This document shows positions 44,743 through 52,185 of a stretch of DNA of 64,000 nucleotides, piece by piece. The notes under the pieces are model-generated. The model saw nothing but the letters and a program-made list of their open reading frames with translations. It was not told where the DNA came from and did no database searches. Made by a program: the position numbers and the translations under genes. The DNA comes from a bacterium (lineage in GTDB: Bacteria > Desulfobacterota > Binatia > HRBIN30 > CADEER01). Numbering within the stretch: position 1 is the first letter of the stretch; each line of letters opens with the position of its first letter. The DNA is taken from the NCBI GenBank assembly GCA_019637795.1, contig JAHBUY010000001.1:827001-891000 (forward strand), written 5' to 3'.

Positions 44743-45693
44743 ATGATGGAGATCCTCCACGACGACATCGTCTCCCTCGCCCTGCCCTACCGCGAGACGC
44801 TGCGCGTTCAACGCACCAGCTTCGTCGGCGGCGGCGGGCCGCGCGTGGCGGTGATCGCCGGCATCCACGGCGACGAGCTCGAGGGACTGTTCGTGTGCCA
44901 CCGCCTGGCGGCCTGGCTCGAGCAACTGGCGGCATCGCACCCGCACGCGCTGCGCGGGCGCGTCGACCTGGTGCCGGCGATCAACCCGCTCGGCATCGAC
45001 ACGCTGGAGCGCTTCGTGCCGGTGTTCGACGCCGACCTCAACCGCAACTTCCCCGGCGACGCGGAGGGACTGCTGCCGCAGCGCATCGCCGCCGGCGCCA
45101 TGGCCGCGCTGTCGGGCGCGGCGCTGGTCATCGACATCCACGCCAGCAACATCTACCTGCGCGAGATCCCGCAGGTGCGCATCGCCGAGGACTTCGCCGC
45201 GACCCTGGTGCCGCTCGCCCAGGGCATGAACCTCGACCTCATCTGGCTGCACGGCGCCGTGACCGTCCTCGAGGCGACCATCGCCCACAGCCTGAACAGC
45301 ACCGGCACGCCCTGCCTGGTCGTCGAAATGGGCGTCGGCATGCGCATCACGCCGGCGTTCACCGAGCAACTGCTGATCGGCATCGTCAACGTCTGGCGCA
45401 CGCTCGGCGTCCTGGCGCCGGATCTCGAGCTGCCGCCGCCGACGCACACGCCGCTGGTCGCCGACGACTCCAACGTCCACTACCTCAACGCCGCCACCTC
45501 CGGCCTGTTCGTTCCCGACATCGAGCACTGGATGGCGGTGCGCAGGGAGCAGACGCTGGGGCGCATCGTCTCGCCGCTGCACGGCGGCACCCTCGCCGCC
45601 GTCCGCTCCCCGGTCGACGGCATCCTGTTCACGCTGCGCGAGTACCCCGCCGTCTACGAGGGCTCGCTCATGGCGCGGATCATGGCGGTGTGA
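44743..45693 (+). CDS. AstE/AspA-type zinc hydrolase 1 (locus B)
   Basis: A 316-residue member of the succinylglutamate desuccinylase/aspartoacylase branch of the M14 fold: IAGIHGDELEG (zinc His and Glu of HxxE), NPLGIDTLER, DADLNRNFPG (Arg/Asn substrate-binding), DIHAS (third zinc His) and VVEMG with Glu 195 as catalytic base. The C-terminal beta part contains GLFVPDIEHWMAV. The family hydrolyses amide bonds of N-acyl amino acids or small peptides. It starts ATGATG 47 bases after the transglutaminase gene and its stop overlaps the ATG option of the next gene, so it is in the same operon. Confidence 0.88.
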   Translation: MMEILHDDIVSLALPYRETLRVQRTSFVGGGGPRVAVIAGIHGDELEGLFVCHRLAAWLEQLAASHPHALRGRVDLVPAINPLGIDTLERFVPVFDADLNRNFPGDAEGLLPQRIAAGAMAALSGAALVIDIHASNIYLREIPQVRIAEDFAATLVPLAQGMNLDLIWLHGAVTVLEATIAHSLNSTGTPCLVVEMGVGMRITPAFTEQLLIGIVNVWRTLGVLAPDLELPPPTHTPLVADDSNVHYLNAATSGLFVPDIEHWMAVRREQTLGRIVSPLHGGTLAAVRSPVDGILFTLREYPAVYEGSLMARIMAV

Positions 45694-45728
45694 TGCGCGC
45701 GCGCCCGCGCGCCCACGAGAGGCCTCCC

Positions 45729-46715
45729 GTGACCACGCCCACGCTGCTGGAAATGACCGCACCGCTGCGCGACGACTTCGCCATCCCGTACCACGACCTC
45801 GGACCGGCGGGAGAGCGGCCGGCGCTGGCGCTGGTCGCCGGGCTGCACGGCAACGAGCTGAACGGCATCTTCGTGCTCTCGCGCCTCGCCGAGTTCCTGG
45901 CCCGCGTCGCCGACGGGCGCGAGCCGGCACACGCCCTGCGCGGCCGGGTCGTCATCGTGCCGGCGGTGAACGTGCTGGGCGTGAACACGCGCTCGCGCCG
46001 CTGGCCGTTCGACAAGACCGACATCAATCGCATGTTCCCCGGCTACGACGCCGGCGAAACGACGCAGCGCATCGCCAACGCCGTCTTCCAGGCGACGCGC
46101 GCGGCACGCTACCGGGTCGACATCCACAGCTCCAACCTCGACTTCGAGGAACTGCCGCAGGTGCGTCTCTACGAACCGAGCGAGGACGAGAAGGCGAGCG
46201 CGCTGCTGTTCGGCCTGCCGGCGGTGATCGAACGGCGCACCGACCAGGTGTTCACCAGCACGCTCGGTCACGCCTGGCGCGGCGCCGGTGGCGAGAGCTT
46301 CGTCATCCAGGCGGGCCGCGCCGGCGACCTGCAACTGCCGCACTGCGAGCGGCTGTTCCGCGCCCTGATGGCCTTTCTCCACCACACCGGCCTGGTCACC
46401 GGCATCGACCTCGCCGCCGAGGACCAGGACACGCACTACTTCGGCGTCGACCGCACGCTGTCGCTCGTCTCCGACCACGCCGGCCTCTTCGTCACCCATG
46501 TCCAGGTCGGCACCTGGCTGCAGGCCGGGGCGCTGATCGGCGAGGTCTACGACGGCTTCTCGGGCGAACGCCGCGCCGAGGTCCGCGCCCCGACCGCCGG
46601 CCTGCTGAGCGGCATCCGCCGCCAGCCCCTCCTCTACGAGGGCGACCTCATCGCCCGCCTGCAGACCCGCACCCCGACCGGCAGCGAGAAGCAGGTGAAG
46701 GGCCAGGAGCAGTGA
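45729..46715 (+). CDS. AstE/AspA-type zinc hydrolase 2, altered catalytic position (locus B)
   Basis: A 328-residue paralogue of the preceding protein: VAGLHGNELNG, VNVLGVNTRSR, KTDINRMFPG and DIHSSNLDF keep the zinc ligands and the Arg of NRxFPG. Where the first copy has VVEMG this one has FVIQAGRAG, so the catalytic Glu appears replaced by Gln (codon at 46308). It may therefore bind but not hydrolyse efficiently, or use a different mechanism. GTG at 45729 has AGAGG upstream; an ATG at 45693 overlapping the previous stop adds 12 residues and is an alternative. Last gene of the operon; a hairpin repeat begins 39 bases after its stop. Confidence 0.85.
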   Translation: MTTPTLLEMTAPLRDDFAIPYHDLGPAGERPALALVAGLHGNELNGIFVLSRLAEFLARVADGREPAHALRGRVVIVPAVNVLGVNTRSRRWPFDKTDINRMFPGYDAGETTQRIANAVFQATRAARYRVDIHSSNLDFEELPQVRLYEPSEDEKASALLFGLPAVIERRTDQVFTSTLGHAWRGAGGESFVIQAGRAGDLQLPHCERLFRALMAFLHHTGLVTGIDLAAEDQDTHYFGVDRTLSLVSDHAGLFVTHVQVGTWLQAGALIGEVYDGFSGERRAEVRAPTAGLLSGIRRQPLLYEGDLIARLQTRTPTGSEKQVKGQEQ

Positions 46716-46754
46716 CCGGGCGCGCCAGCCAACCTCGATGCGACAAAACACCTT

Positions 46755-46900
46755 CACCACGGAGGCACGGAGACACGGAGGGGGCAGCGTTGGAATGGCG
46801 GGTGGGTGCGATCCCCATGGCCATTGTTGATGGCGTTGCGGATCTCCTCCCCGGACCCCCTCTTGTCCAGGGTACTCCGTGTCTCCGTGCCTCCGTGGTG
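46755..46900. repeat. 146-bp hairpin repeat, CACGGAG type, copy 2
   Basis: The arms at 46755-46780 and 46875-46900 are exact 26-base inverted complements, the same sequence as copy 1, and pairing extends by TT/AA on each side. The core is homologous to copies 1 and 3. It lies between two convergent genes. The TGA stop of the phosphoesterase gene (46917-46919) falls in its right outer flank (complement of GTGATGTGACG). Confidence 0.9.
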
Positions 46901-46916
46901 AAATGTCTTCGTCACA

Positions 46917-48080
46917 TCACGGCCAACGCGCGCCGCGGATGGTGAGCTCGACGATTTCCGCCGGCGCGAAGAGGCGCAGGGCCGGGCCCCAGAAGCCGGT
47001 GCCGCGGCTGACGTAGAGTTGCGACCGGCCGCGCCGATAGTAGCCGGCGACGAACGGCGTGCTGAGGCGCACCAGATAGCGGAACGGCCAGATCTGGCCG
47101 CCGTGCGTGTGCCCCGACAACTGCAGATCGACGCCGCGCCGCGCCGCTTCCTTGAATGTGAGGGGATCGTGCGCGAGGAGCACCAGCGGCCGATCCGGAT
47201 CGCGGCCGGCGAGCGCCGCGCCGAGATCGCTGCGCCGCGTCGCACTGACCAGGTGCGCGCGATGATCCTCGACGCCGGCGAGGTCGAACCCGGCGGCGCC
47301 GTCGCCGATGCTGACGCGCTGGTTGCGCAGCGGCCGCAGGCCGAGCGCCGTCACCCGCCCCACCCAGGCGTCGGCGCCGGAGTAGTAGTCGTGGTTGCCG
47401 GTGACGAAGAACACGCCGTGCGCCGCGCGCAGGCCGGCGAAGGGCGCGATCTCGTCGCCGACGTGACGCACGTCGCCGTCGACCAGGTCGCCGGTGATCG
47501 CGACGAGGTCGGGTGCGAGGGCGTTCACCTGCTCGGTGAGCGCCGCGGCGAAGCGGCGATCGAGGATCGGGCCGATGTGCAGGTCGCTGATCTGCACGAT
47601 GCGGAAGCCGTCGAGCGCCGCCGGCCAGCGCGCGATGCGCACGGTCACCCGGGTCAGGCGCGGTCCCTGGCGCAGCTCGCGGCTGCCGCGCCAGAGCGCG
47701 ACCACCGCCAGGGCGGTGATCAGCATCGCCTGCGCCCGCGCCGCCGTCTCCGGCGCCGCCACGCCCGGCGTCACCGCGCCCATCAGCGCGCCGAGCCCGT
47801 CGCTCAGCAGCGCGCCGACGAGCAGGAAGAACGCGGCGCCCATCCACAGCGAGGCCGGCCAGGCGATCAGCCGCCCCAGTCGCCGCGGCAGGGTGCGCTC
47901 GGCGATCGGCTGCAGCAGCAGCGAGAGCGCCCCGGCGGCGAGCAGCCCGAGGGCGAGATCCCGCCATGGCGCCGGCAGCGCCGGCCTCCAGACCAGGCGC
48001 TGCGCCAGGTAGAGGTGGCCGCCGACCAGCACCGCCAGCAGGACGCCGACGAAGACGGCCACCAGGACGAGACGACGCAT
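46917..48080 (-). CDS. Membrane-anchored metallophosphoesterase
   Basis: A 387-residue protein. The first 125 residues hold four or five hydrophobic segments. The calcineurin-like domain follows with ISDLHIG (near 165), ITGDLVDGD, TGNHDYYSG and SGHTHGGQIWPF, all metal-binding motifs intact. This arrangement (integral membrane N-terminus, cytoplasmic or periplasmic phosphoesterase) is that of YkuE-like proteins, some of which cleave UDP-diacylglucosamine-like lipids; the substrate here is unknown. ATG at 48080. Convergent with the hydrolase operon, separated by a hairpin repeat. Confidence 0.87.
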   Translation of the reverse strand: MRRLVLVAVFVGVLLAVLVGGHLYLAQRLVWRPALPAPWRDLALGLLAAGALSLLLQPIAERTLPRRLGRLIAWPASLWMGAAFFLLVGALLSDGLGALMGAVTPGVAAPETAARAQAMLITALAVVALWRGSRELRQGPRLTRVTVRIARWPAALDGFRIVQISDLHIGPILDRRFAAALTEQVNALAPDLVAITGDLVDGDVRHVGDEIAPFAGLRAAHGVFFVTGNHDYYSGADAWVGRVTALGLRPLRNQRVSIGDGAAGFDLAGVEDHRAHLVSATRRSDLGAALAGRDPDRPLVLLAHDPLTFKEAARRGVDLQLSGHTHGGQIWPFRYLVRLSTPFVAGYYRRGRSQLYVSRGTGFWGPALRLFAPAEIVELTIRGARWP

Positions 48081-48189
48081 GGCGGTACAGTACCGGATGC
48101 GGCACGGCGCGCCAGCCGAGCCACCGGCTGCTGTTTCCTACTTGGCGCCGGCCGACGGCGAGCTATGGATCGTCTCGAGAGGTGCTGCC

Positions 48190-49041
48190 ATGGCCGAGAT
48201 CAAGACCGTCCTCTGTCCGATCGACTTCTCCGAGCTCTCCCGCCACGAGCTGGCGCTGGCGATCGAGGTGTGCGCGGCGCTCGGATCGCGCCTGGTCATG
48301 CACCACAACCTGAGCGAGATCGCCCCCGGCCTGACCCGCCAGTGGGAATGGGACCAGTTCCATCGCGCCGGCTATCTCACCGCGGACGAGACCGAGTCGC
48401 GGCTGCGGGCGCTGCTCGCCGAGGTGCCGGACGGCGTCGCGGCCGAGGCGACCGTCAGCCGTGGACCGGTGGGTCTGGTGCTGCTCGACATGGCCGCCAC
48501 GCTGCCGGCGGACCTCGTCGTGCTCGGCTACCACGGGCTGAAGGACCTCGACCACGCGTCGGTCACCGAGCGCATGCTCGACCAGTGCGCCGCCCCGATC
48601 CTGACCGTCCACGAGGGCGCCGCGATCGACGGCTTCAAGCTGCGCGGCGACACCGTCCCGGTGCTGGTGCCGGTCGACCTCGCCAACGGCGCGGCCGTGC
48701 TCACCGACTACGCCTGCGCCCTGGCGCGGCGCCTGCCGCTCCACCTGCATCTGCTGCATGTCGCCTCCAGCATCGCCTCCGCCGCGGCGGTCGAGCAGGC
48801 GCAACAGAACCTGCGCGCCCTGGTGCCGCCCGACCTCGCCGGCCGCGCCACCTGTCACATCGCCCGCGGCAACGCCGTCGGCCACATCCTCGAGGCGGCC
48901 GAGCGACTGCGCGCCGGCTTCATGATCATGGGCGAGCACAGCCGCAGCCTCCTCGTCAGCCTGTTCGTGAAGGACAACGCGAAACAGATCCTCGAGAAGT
49001 CGGTGTGCCCGGTCTGGTACGTTCCACGCCCGCGAGCGTAG
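48190..49041 (+). CDS. Tandem universal stress protein
   Basis: A 283-residue protein of two UspA domains. The first (IKTVLCPIDFSELSRHELA ... ADLVVLGYHGLKDLDHASVTERML) and the second (VPVLVPVDLANGAAVLTDYA ... GFMIMGEHSRSLLVSLFVKD) each have the beta-alpha pattern. The second carries the MGEHS start of the ATP-binding motif but without the following glycines. The ATG at 48190 has GAGAGG upstream. A single-domain relative is at 9553. Roles in stress or hypoxia are known for the family; no specific ligand is predicted. A hairpin repeat begins about 100 bases downstream. Confidence 0.87.
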   Translation: MAEIKTVLCPIDFSELSRHELALAIEVCAALGSRLVMHHNLSEIAPGLTRQWEWDQFHRAGYLTADETESRLRALLAEVPDGVAAEATVSRGPVGLVLLDMAATLPADLVVLGYHGLKDLDHASVTERMLDQCAAPILTVHEGAAIDGFKLRGDTVPVLVPVDLANGAAVLTDYACALARRLPLHLHLLHVASSIASAAAVEQAQQNLRALVPPDLAGRATCHIARGNAVGHILEAAERLRAGFMIMGEHSRSLLVSLFVKDNAKQILEKSVCPVWYVPRPRA

Positions 49042-49468
49042 GGACCACCGCCGCGCCCGCTCCGCCATCGCCTGCTCGACCCTGACGCAGAGGAGCTCGC
49101 CTCCGCCGCCGCGTGTACCTGGCCTCGATAGGACAAGACAACTTCACCAGGGAGGCACGGAGCCACGGAGGGTGCAGCGTGGGAATGGCGGGTGGGCGCG
49201 ATCCCTATGACCATTTGCTGATGGCGCGGGGATCTCGCCCACGAACCCTCTCTTGTCCAGGTTGCTCCGTGCCTCCGTGGTGAAATGGCCTTCGTCACAT
49301 GGTGGTCCACTGCCCCTCCGACTTTGCACTGCCAAGTCGCGTGTGCAGTCCGTGTACTGCGACCGCAGTCTGGGCTTTGCAGCGACTCGAACTCGCCCGC
49401 GTGCTCTCGTGCGCCGCCCCGATGGGCACATCACTTGCTCTGACGTGTCAGCGTCGAGGAGGTCAGAC
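49042..49468. other. Intergenic region with hairpin repeat and leader of small membrane protein
   Basis: 427 bases with no gene. The repeat copy 3 occupies 49143-49284. The remaining 184 bases before the small protein gene contain recurring GCAGT / ACTGC motifs and an inverted CTGAC-GT-GTCAG at 49440-49451 just upstream of the Shine-Dalgarno, a possible operator. No convincing promoter pair was found. Confidence 0.5.
49143..49284. repeat. 142-bp hairpin repeat, CACGGAG type, copy 3
   Basis: The left arm (49143-49170) has three units (CACCAGGGAG, GCACGGAG, CCACGGAG) and the right arm (49265-49284) two (CTCCGTGCCTCCGTGGTG). The core matches copies 1 and 2 closely. The right outer flank is CTTCGTCACAT as in the other copies. 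It lies between two genes of the same direction, about 100 bases after the stress-protein stop. Confidence 0.88.
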
Positions 49469-49648
49469 ATGATGGTGATCGACTTCACAGCCGAAGCAGC
49501 TCCCGTCATCTACGTGATGATCGCGATCCTCGTGGTATCCGCCGTCGGTGTCGCGATCGAGCCGACCGCCCGCGCGTTGCGCACCTGGGTGCGCGCATTG
49601 CAGCCACGCTTCCACATTCGCCGCCCGGCGCTGGGGCATTCGCGGTGA
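49469..49648 (+). CDS. Small single-pass membrane protein
   Basis: A 59-residue protein starting ATGATG with a strong GAGGAGG Shine-Dalgarno 7 bases upstream. Residues 12-30 are a clear membrane helix (PVIYVMIAILVVSAVGVAI), followed by a basic tail (RALRTWVRALQPRFHIRRP). No known family. The very good ribosome site and the helix support a real gene. Its leader contains an inverted repeat. It has no co-directional neighbour downstream; a strong hairpin lies between it and the convergent DUF2332 gene. Confidence 0.65.
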   Translation: MMVIDFTAEAAPVIYVMIAILVVSAVGVAIEPTARALRTWVRALQPRFHIRRPALGHSR

Positions 49649-49873
49649 CCTGCGGCGCTCTCGAGATTGGCGCGACGGCGGTCGCGCCACCGGTGCACCC
49701 TGCCGACCCGACGTCGGAGGCGTGGTCGCGTTCGCCCGAGCGCGGCTGTGCCTGTGTGCAACGGCCCACGCAGCGGCTCGTCCCGCTCCCCCCAGACGAT
49801 GACGAAGCCGCGATCCACCAGTAACACCGCGCGACCCCAAGCGCGCGGCTGACGCACCCCCCTCCCTCCCCAG

Positions 49874-49905
49874 CGAGCTCGCGGGCCACACGGTCCGCGA
49901 GCTCG
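49874..49905. terminator. Strong hairpin between convergent genes (possible terminator)
   Basis: CGAGCTCGCGG (49874-49884) and CCGCGAGCTCG (49895-49905) form a perfect 11-bp stem with a 10-base loop, lying 18 bases beyond the DUF2332 stop and convergent with the small membrane-protein gene. Neither strand has a following U-tract, so it is at best a GC-hairpin or Rho-assisted terminator. Confidence 0.5.
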
Positions 49906-49922
49906 TCCATCCGAGCACCGGG

Positions 49923-51062
49923 CTACGTCTCTCCGGTGCCTTCCCGCCAGTCCACCCAGCGCCCGTGCGGGCAGGCGGCGGCGAGCGTGCGCGGCGCGCC
50001 GCCGGGCCACAGGCGGAGCTCGACCTCGTAGTGCGCGGCGCCGAAGAGATCGAAGCGCAGCCAGGCGAGCGGCGCGGCGGCGGTGGCGCGGGCGCCGGCG
50101 GTTTCGATCAGCGTCGTGACCCGCTCGCGCTCCGCTTCCGAGAGGTACCACCACATCACGGAGTGGAAGACCACCGTGGCCACCCCGTCGCCCGCCGGCG
50201 CCAGTCGGACCGCGAGCCAGTCGGCGGCCGAGCAGCGTTCGATCGCCGGTGGATCGCGGCGCGCGGCGGCGATCGCGGCGCGCAATTGCGCCAACCGCTG
50301 CGGCTGGTCGCCCCAGATGAACGCTTCGAGGCGCCGCGTCTGGTCGGGATCGGTGACGTCGATCGGCGCCAGGTCGCACCCCTGCCGCGACGCCACACGC
50401 GCGGTGCCGCGCAGCACGTCGCCCGGACCGTGCCATCCGGCGCGCACGGTCATGGTGGCGTCGTCGGCGCCCCAGCGATGGACCACCGGCGCGTCGGCCG
50501 CGGGCGGGGTGGTGGCGGCGGCGGCGAGAAATTCGTACCGATAGCGGTCCCAGCGCAGGTTGAGGCCGGCGCTGCAGCCGATTTCGAGCAGGCGCAGCGG
50601 CAGGCCGGTCGCCGCGGCGACGGTGAGGAAGCCGCCGAGCAGGGCGCCGCTGCGGCGCACCTCGTTGGTCTGCACCTGGCGATCGAGCTCCGGCCGGATC
50701 GCCTCGGCGCGCGCGGCGAGCACGGCGCGGAAGGCATCCCAGGCGGCGGGCCAGCGGGCGCTGCCGCCGACCGTCGCGTAGTGGGTCGCCAGCTCCGGCG
50801 CCGCGCCGTCGAGCACCAGGCGGTGTACCGCGCCGCACAGGCGCATCGGCAGCGCGTCGGGAATCGGCTTGCCCTGCCAGCCGTCGAGCAAGCGCGCCAG
50901 CGGCCCGCCCTGCTCGATGTCCTCGGCGCAGCGGCGCAGCAGCTCGCCGTAGAACGGCGAGCCGAATTCGGCGCTGAAGTGGGCCTGGAGGCGGAACGAC
51001 TCGACGATGCCGTCGGCGAGCATGGACGCAGGATGGCCGATGGCGGGCGAAAGATGAAGCAC
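49923..51062 (-). CDS. DUF2332 domain protein
   Basis: A 379-residue protein with DUF2332 features: HFSAEFGSPFYGELLRRCAED near the N-terminus, 'RSGALLGGFLTVAAATGLPLRLLEIGCSAGLNL' (a methyltransferase-like G-rich loop, LEIGCSAG), VVFHSVMWWYLSEAERERV, and WLRFDLFG near the end. The nucleotide loop suggests a SAM-type or related Rossmann fold, but function is unassigned. GTG at 51062 has GAGAGG upstream; an ATG at 51023 is the alternative. Divergent from the CrtC/AttH-like gene with 61 bases between starts. Confidence 0.85.
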   Translation of the reverse strand: MLHLSPAIGHPASMLADGIVESFRLQAHFSAEFGSPFYGELLRRCAEDIEQGGPLARLLDGWQGKPIPDALPMRLCGAVHRLVLDGAAPELATHYATVGGSARWPAAWDAFRAVLAARAEAIRPELDRQVQTNEVRRSGALLGGFLTVAAATGLPLRLLEIGCSAGLNLRWDRYRYEFLAAAATTPPAADAPVVHRWGADDATMTVRAGWHGPGDVLRGTARVASRQGCDLAPIDVTDPDQTRRLEAFIWGDQPQRLAQLRAAIAAARRDPPAIERCSAADWLAVRLAPAGDGVATVVFHSVMWWYLSEAERERVTTLIETAGARATAAAPLAWLRFDLFGAAHYEVELRLWPGGAPRTLAAACPHGRWVDWREGTGET

Positions 51063-51123
51063 GCCGTTTCCTCTCTCGTCGGCGGCTTTCGTCGCCCGCC
51101 GGCCTTTGGGCTAGGCTGCGCGC

Positions 51124-52116
51124 ATGTCGACCCTCACGCTCGCAGAGCTCACCCGCTTCGGCATCACGCCCGCGGACGAACACCCGCATCCGTTCAGCCC
51201 CGAGTACGAGTGGTGGAACGAGTCGGTCTTCTACGACTGGTACGACGCCGACGGCGGCAACGCCGGCCACTGCCGCATCGGCTGGCACCCCAACCAGCAG
51301 CGCCTGTGGGTGTGGCTGTTTCTGTGGAACGGCGCGGAGTGGGTGGCGATCGAGGAGCCGCGCCTGCCGCTGGCGGCGCTCAGGCTGCCCGCCATCGCCT
51401 ACGACGACGGCTGGGGCCTGGCGTTCTCCTACGCCGTCGACGAGCCGCTGCGCCGCGGCCGCTTCGCGGCGCGCGGCTTCGGACGCGTGCTGTGCGGGCC
51501 GCGCGCCGGCATGATCCTGCCGGTCGGGGTCGAGCTCGAGGTCGAGACCGTCGGGGCGGCGCATTCGCTCGGCCAGCAGCAGCTCGCCGGCCACAGCGCC
51601 GAGGGATACTCGGTGAGCCGCTTCGAGCAGCCGATCCGGGTGCGCGGGACGTACCACGTCGCCGGCGACCGACGCGCCATCGTCGGCCGCGGCGAGCGCG
51701 ACCACTCCTGGGGCCCGCGCTGGTGGAACATCGAGTGGAACTTCTGCGTCGCCCACGCCGACGCGTACCGCTTCCAGGCCGCGCACGTGCGCATCCCCGG
51801 CGCCTCGGAGATCGACACCGGCTACCTGCACGTCGGCGAGCAGACCGGCAACCTGAGCGCGCTGACCCTCGACCTGACGTTCGATGACGCCAACGTCACC
51901 CGCCCGGTGTCCGGCCGTTTCGCGTTCACCGCCGACACCGGCGCGGCATTGTCGGGCCGCATCGAGCCGATCACCGCTGCCGAGATCGACATCACCCACA
52001 CCTTCGTCCCGCCCCGCCGCTCGGTGTACCGGCGGAGCCTGATCCGGGTGATCCCGGACGACGCCCCCGCCGGCATCGGCTGGCTGGAGTCGAACCGCTT
52101 CGCGGAGGAGTCGTAG
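51124..52116 (+). CDS. CrtC/AttH-like beta-barrel domain protein (DUF7064-type)
   Basis: A 330-residue protein, no signal peptide, all-beta. The first half has HPFSPEYEWWNESVFYDWYD and IGWHPNQQRLWVWLFLW; the second half has RDHSWGPRWW, the motif seen in hydroxyneurosporene synthase (CrtC)/AttH-type lipocalin-like folds, and a HTFVPPRRSVYRR end. Such proteins may hydrate or bind lipophilic molecules. From memory, proteins with this pattern carry DUF7064/DUF7065 names and often lie beside lipid or steroid-like degradation genes. Function here unproven. Convergent with metXW. Confidence 0.7.
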   Translation: MSTLTLAELTRFGITPADEHPHPFSPEYEWWNESVFYDWYDADGGNAGHCRIGWHPNQQRLWVWLFLWNGAEWVAIEEPRLPLAALRLPAIAYDDGWGLAFSYAVDEPLRRGRFAARGFGRVLCGPRAGMILPVGVELEVETVGAAHSLGQQQLAGHSAEGYSVSRFEQPIRVRGTYHVAGDRRAIVGRGERDHSWGPRWWNIEWNFCVAHADAYRFQAAHVRIPGASEIDTGYLHVGEQTGNLSALTLDLTFDDANVTRPVSGRFAFTADTGAALSGRIEPITAAEIDITHTFVPPRRSVYRRSLIRVIPDDAPAGIGWLESNRFAEES

Positions 52117-52185
52117 CCGCGGCCGCGTGCCCGAAGACTGCTCGGCCGCCTCCGCGCAGGGGCGACGCGCACCCGTGCCTTGCGC

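Noticed and set aside
49874-49905. Classical Rho-independent terminator
   Set aside because: The stem is strong but no U-run follows on either strand, so only a weaker, hairpin-type function is proposed.
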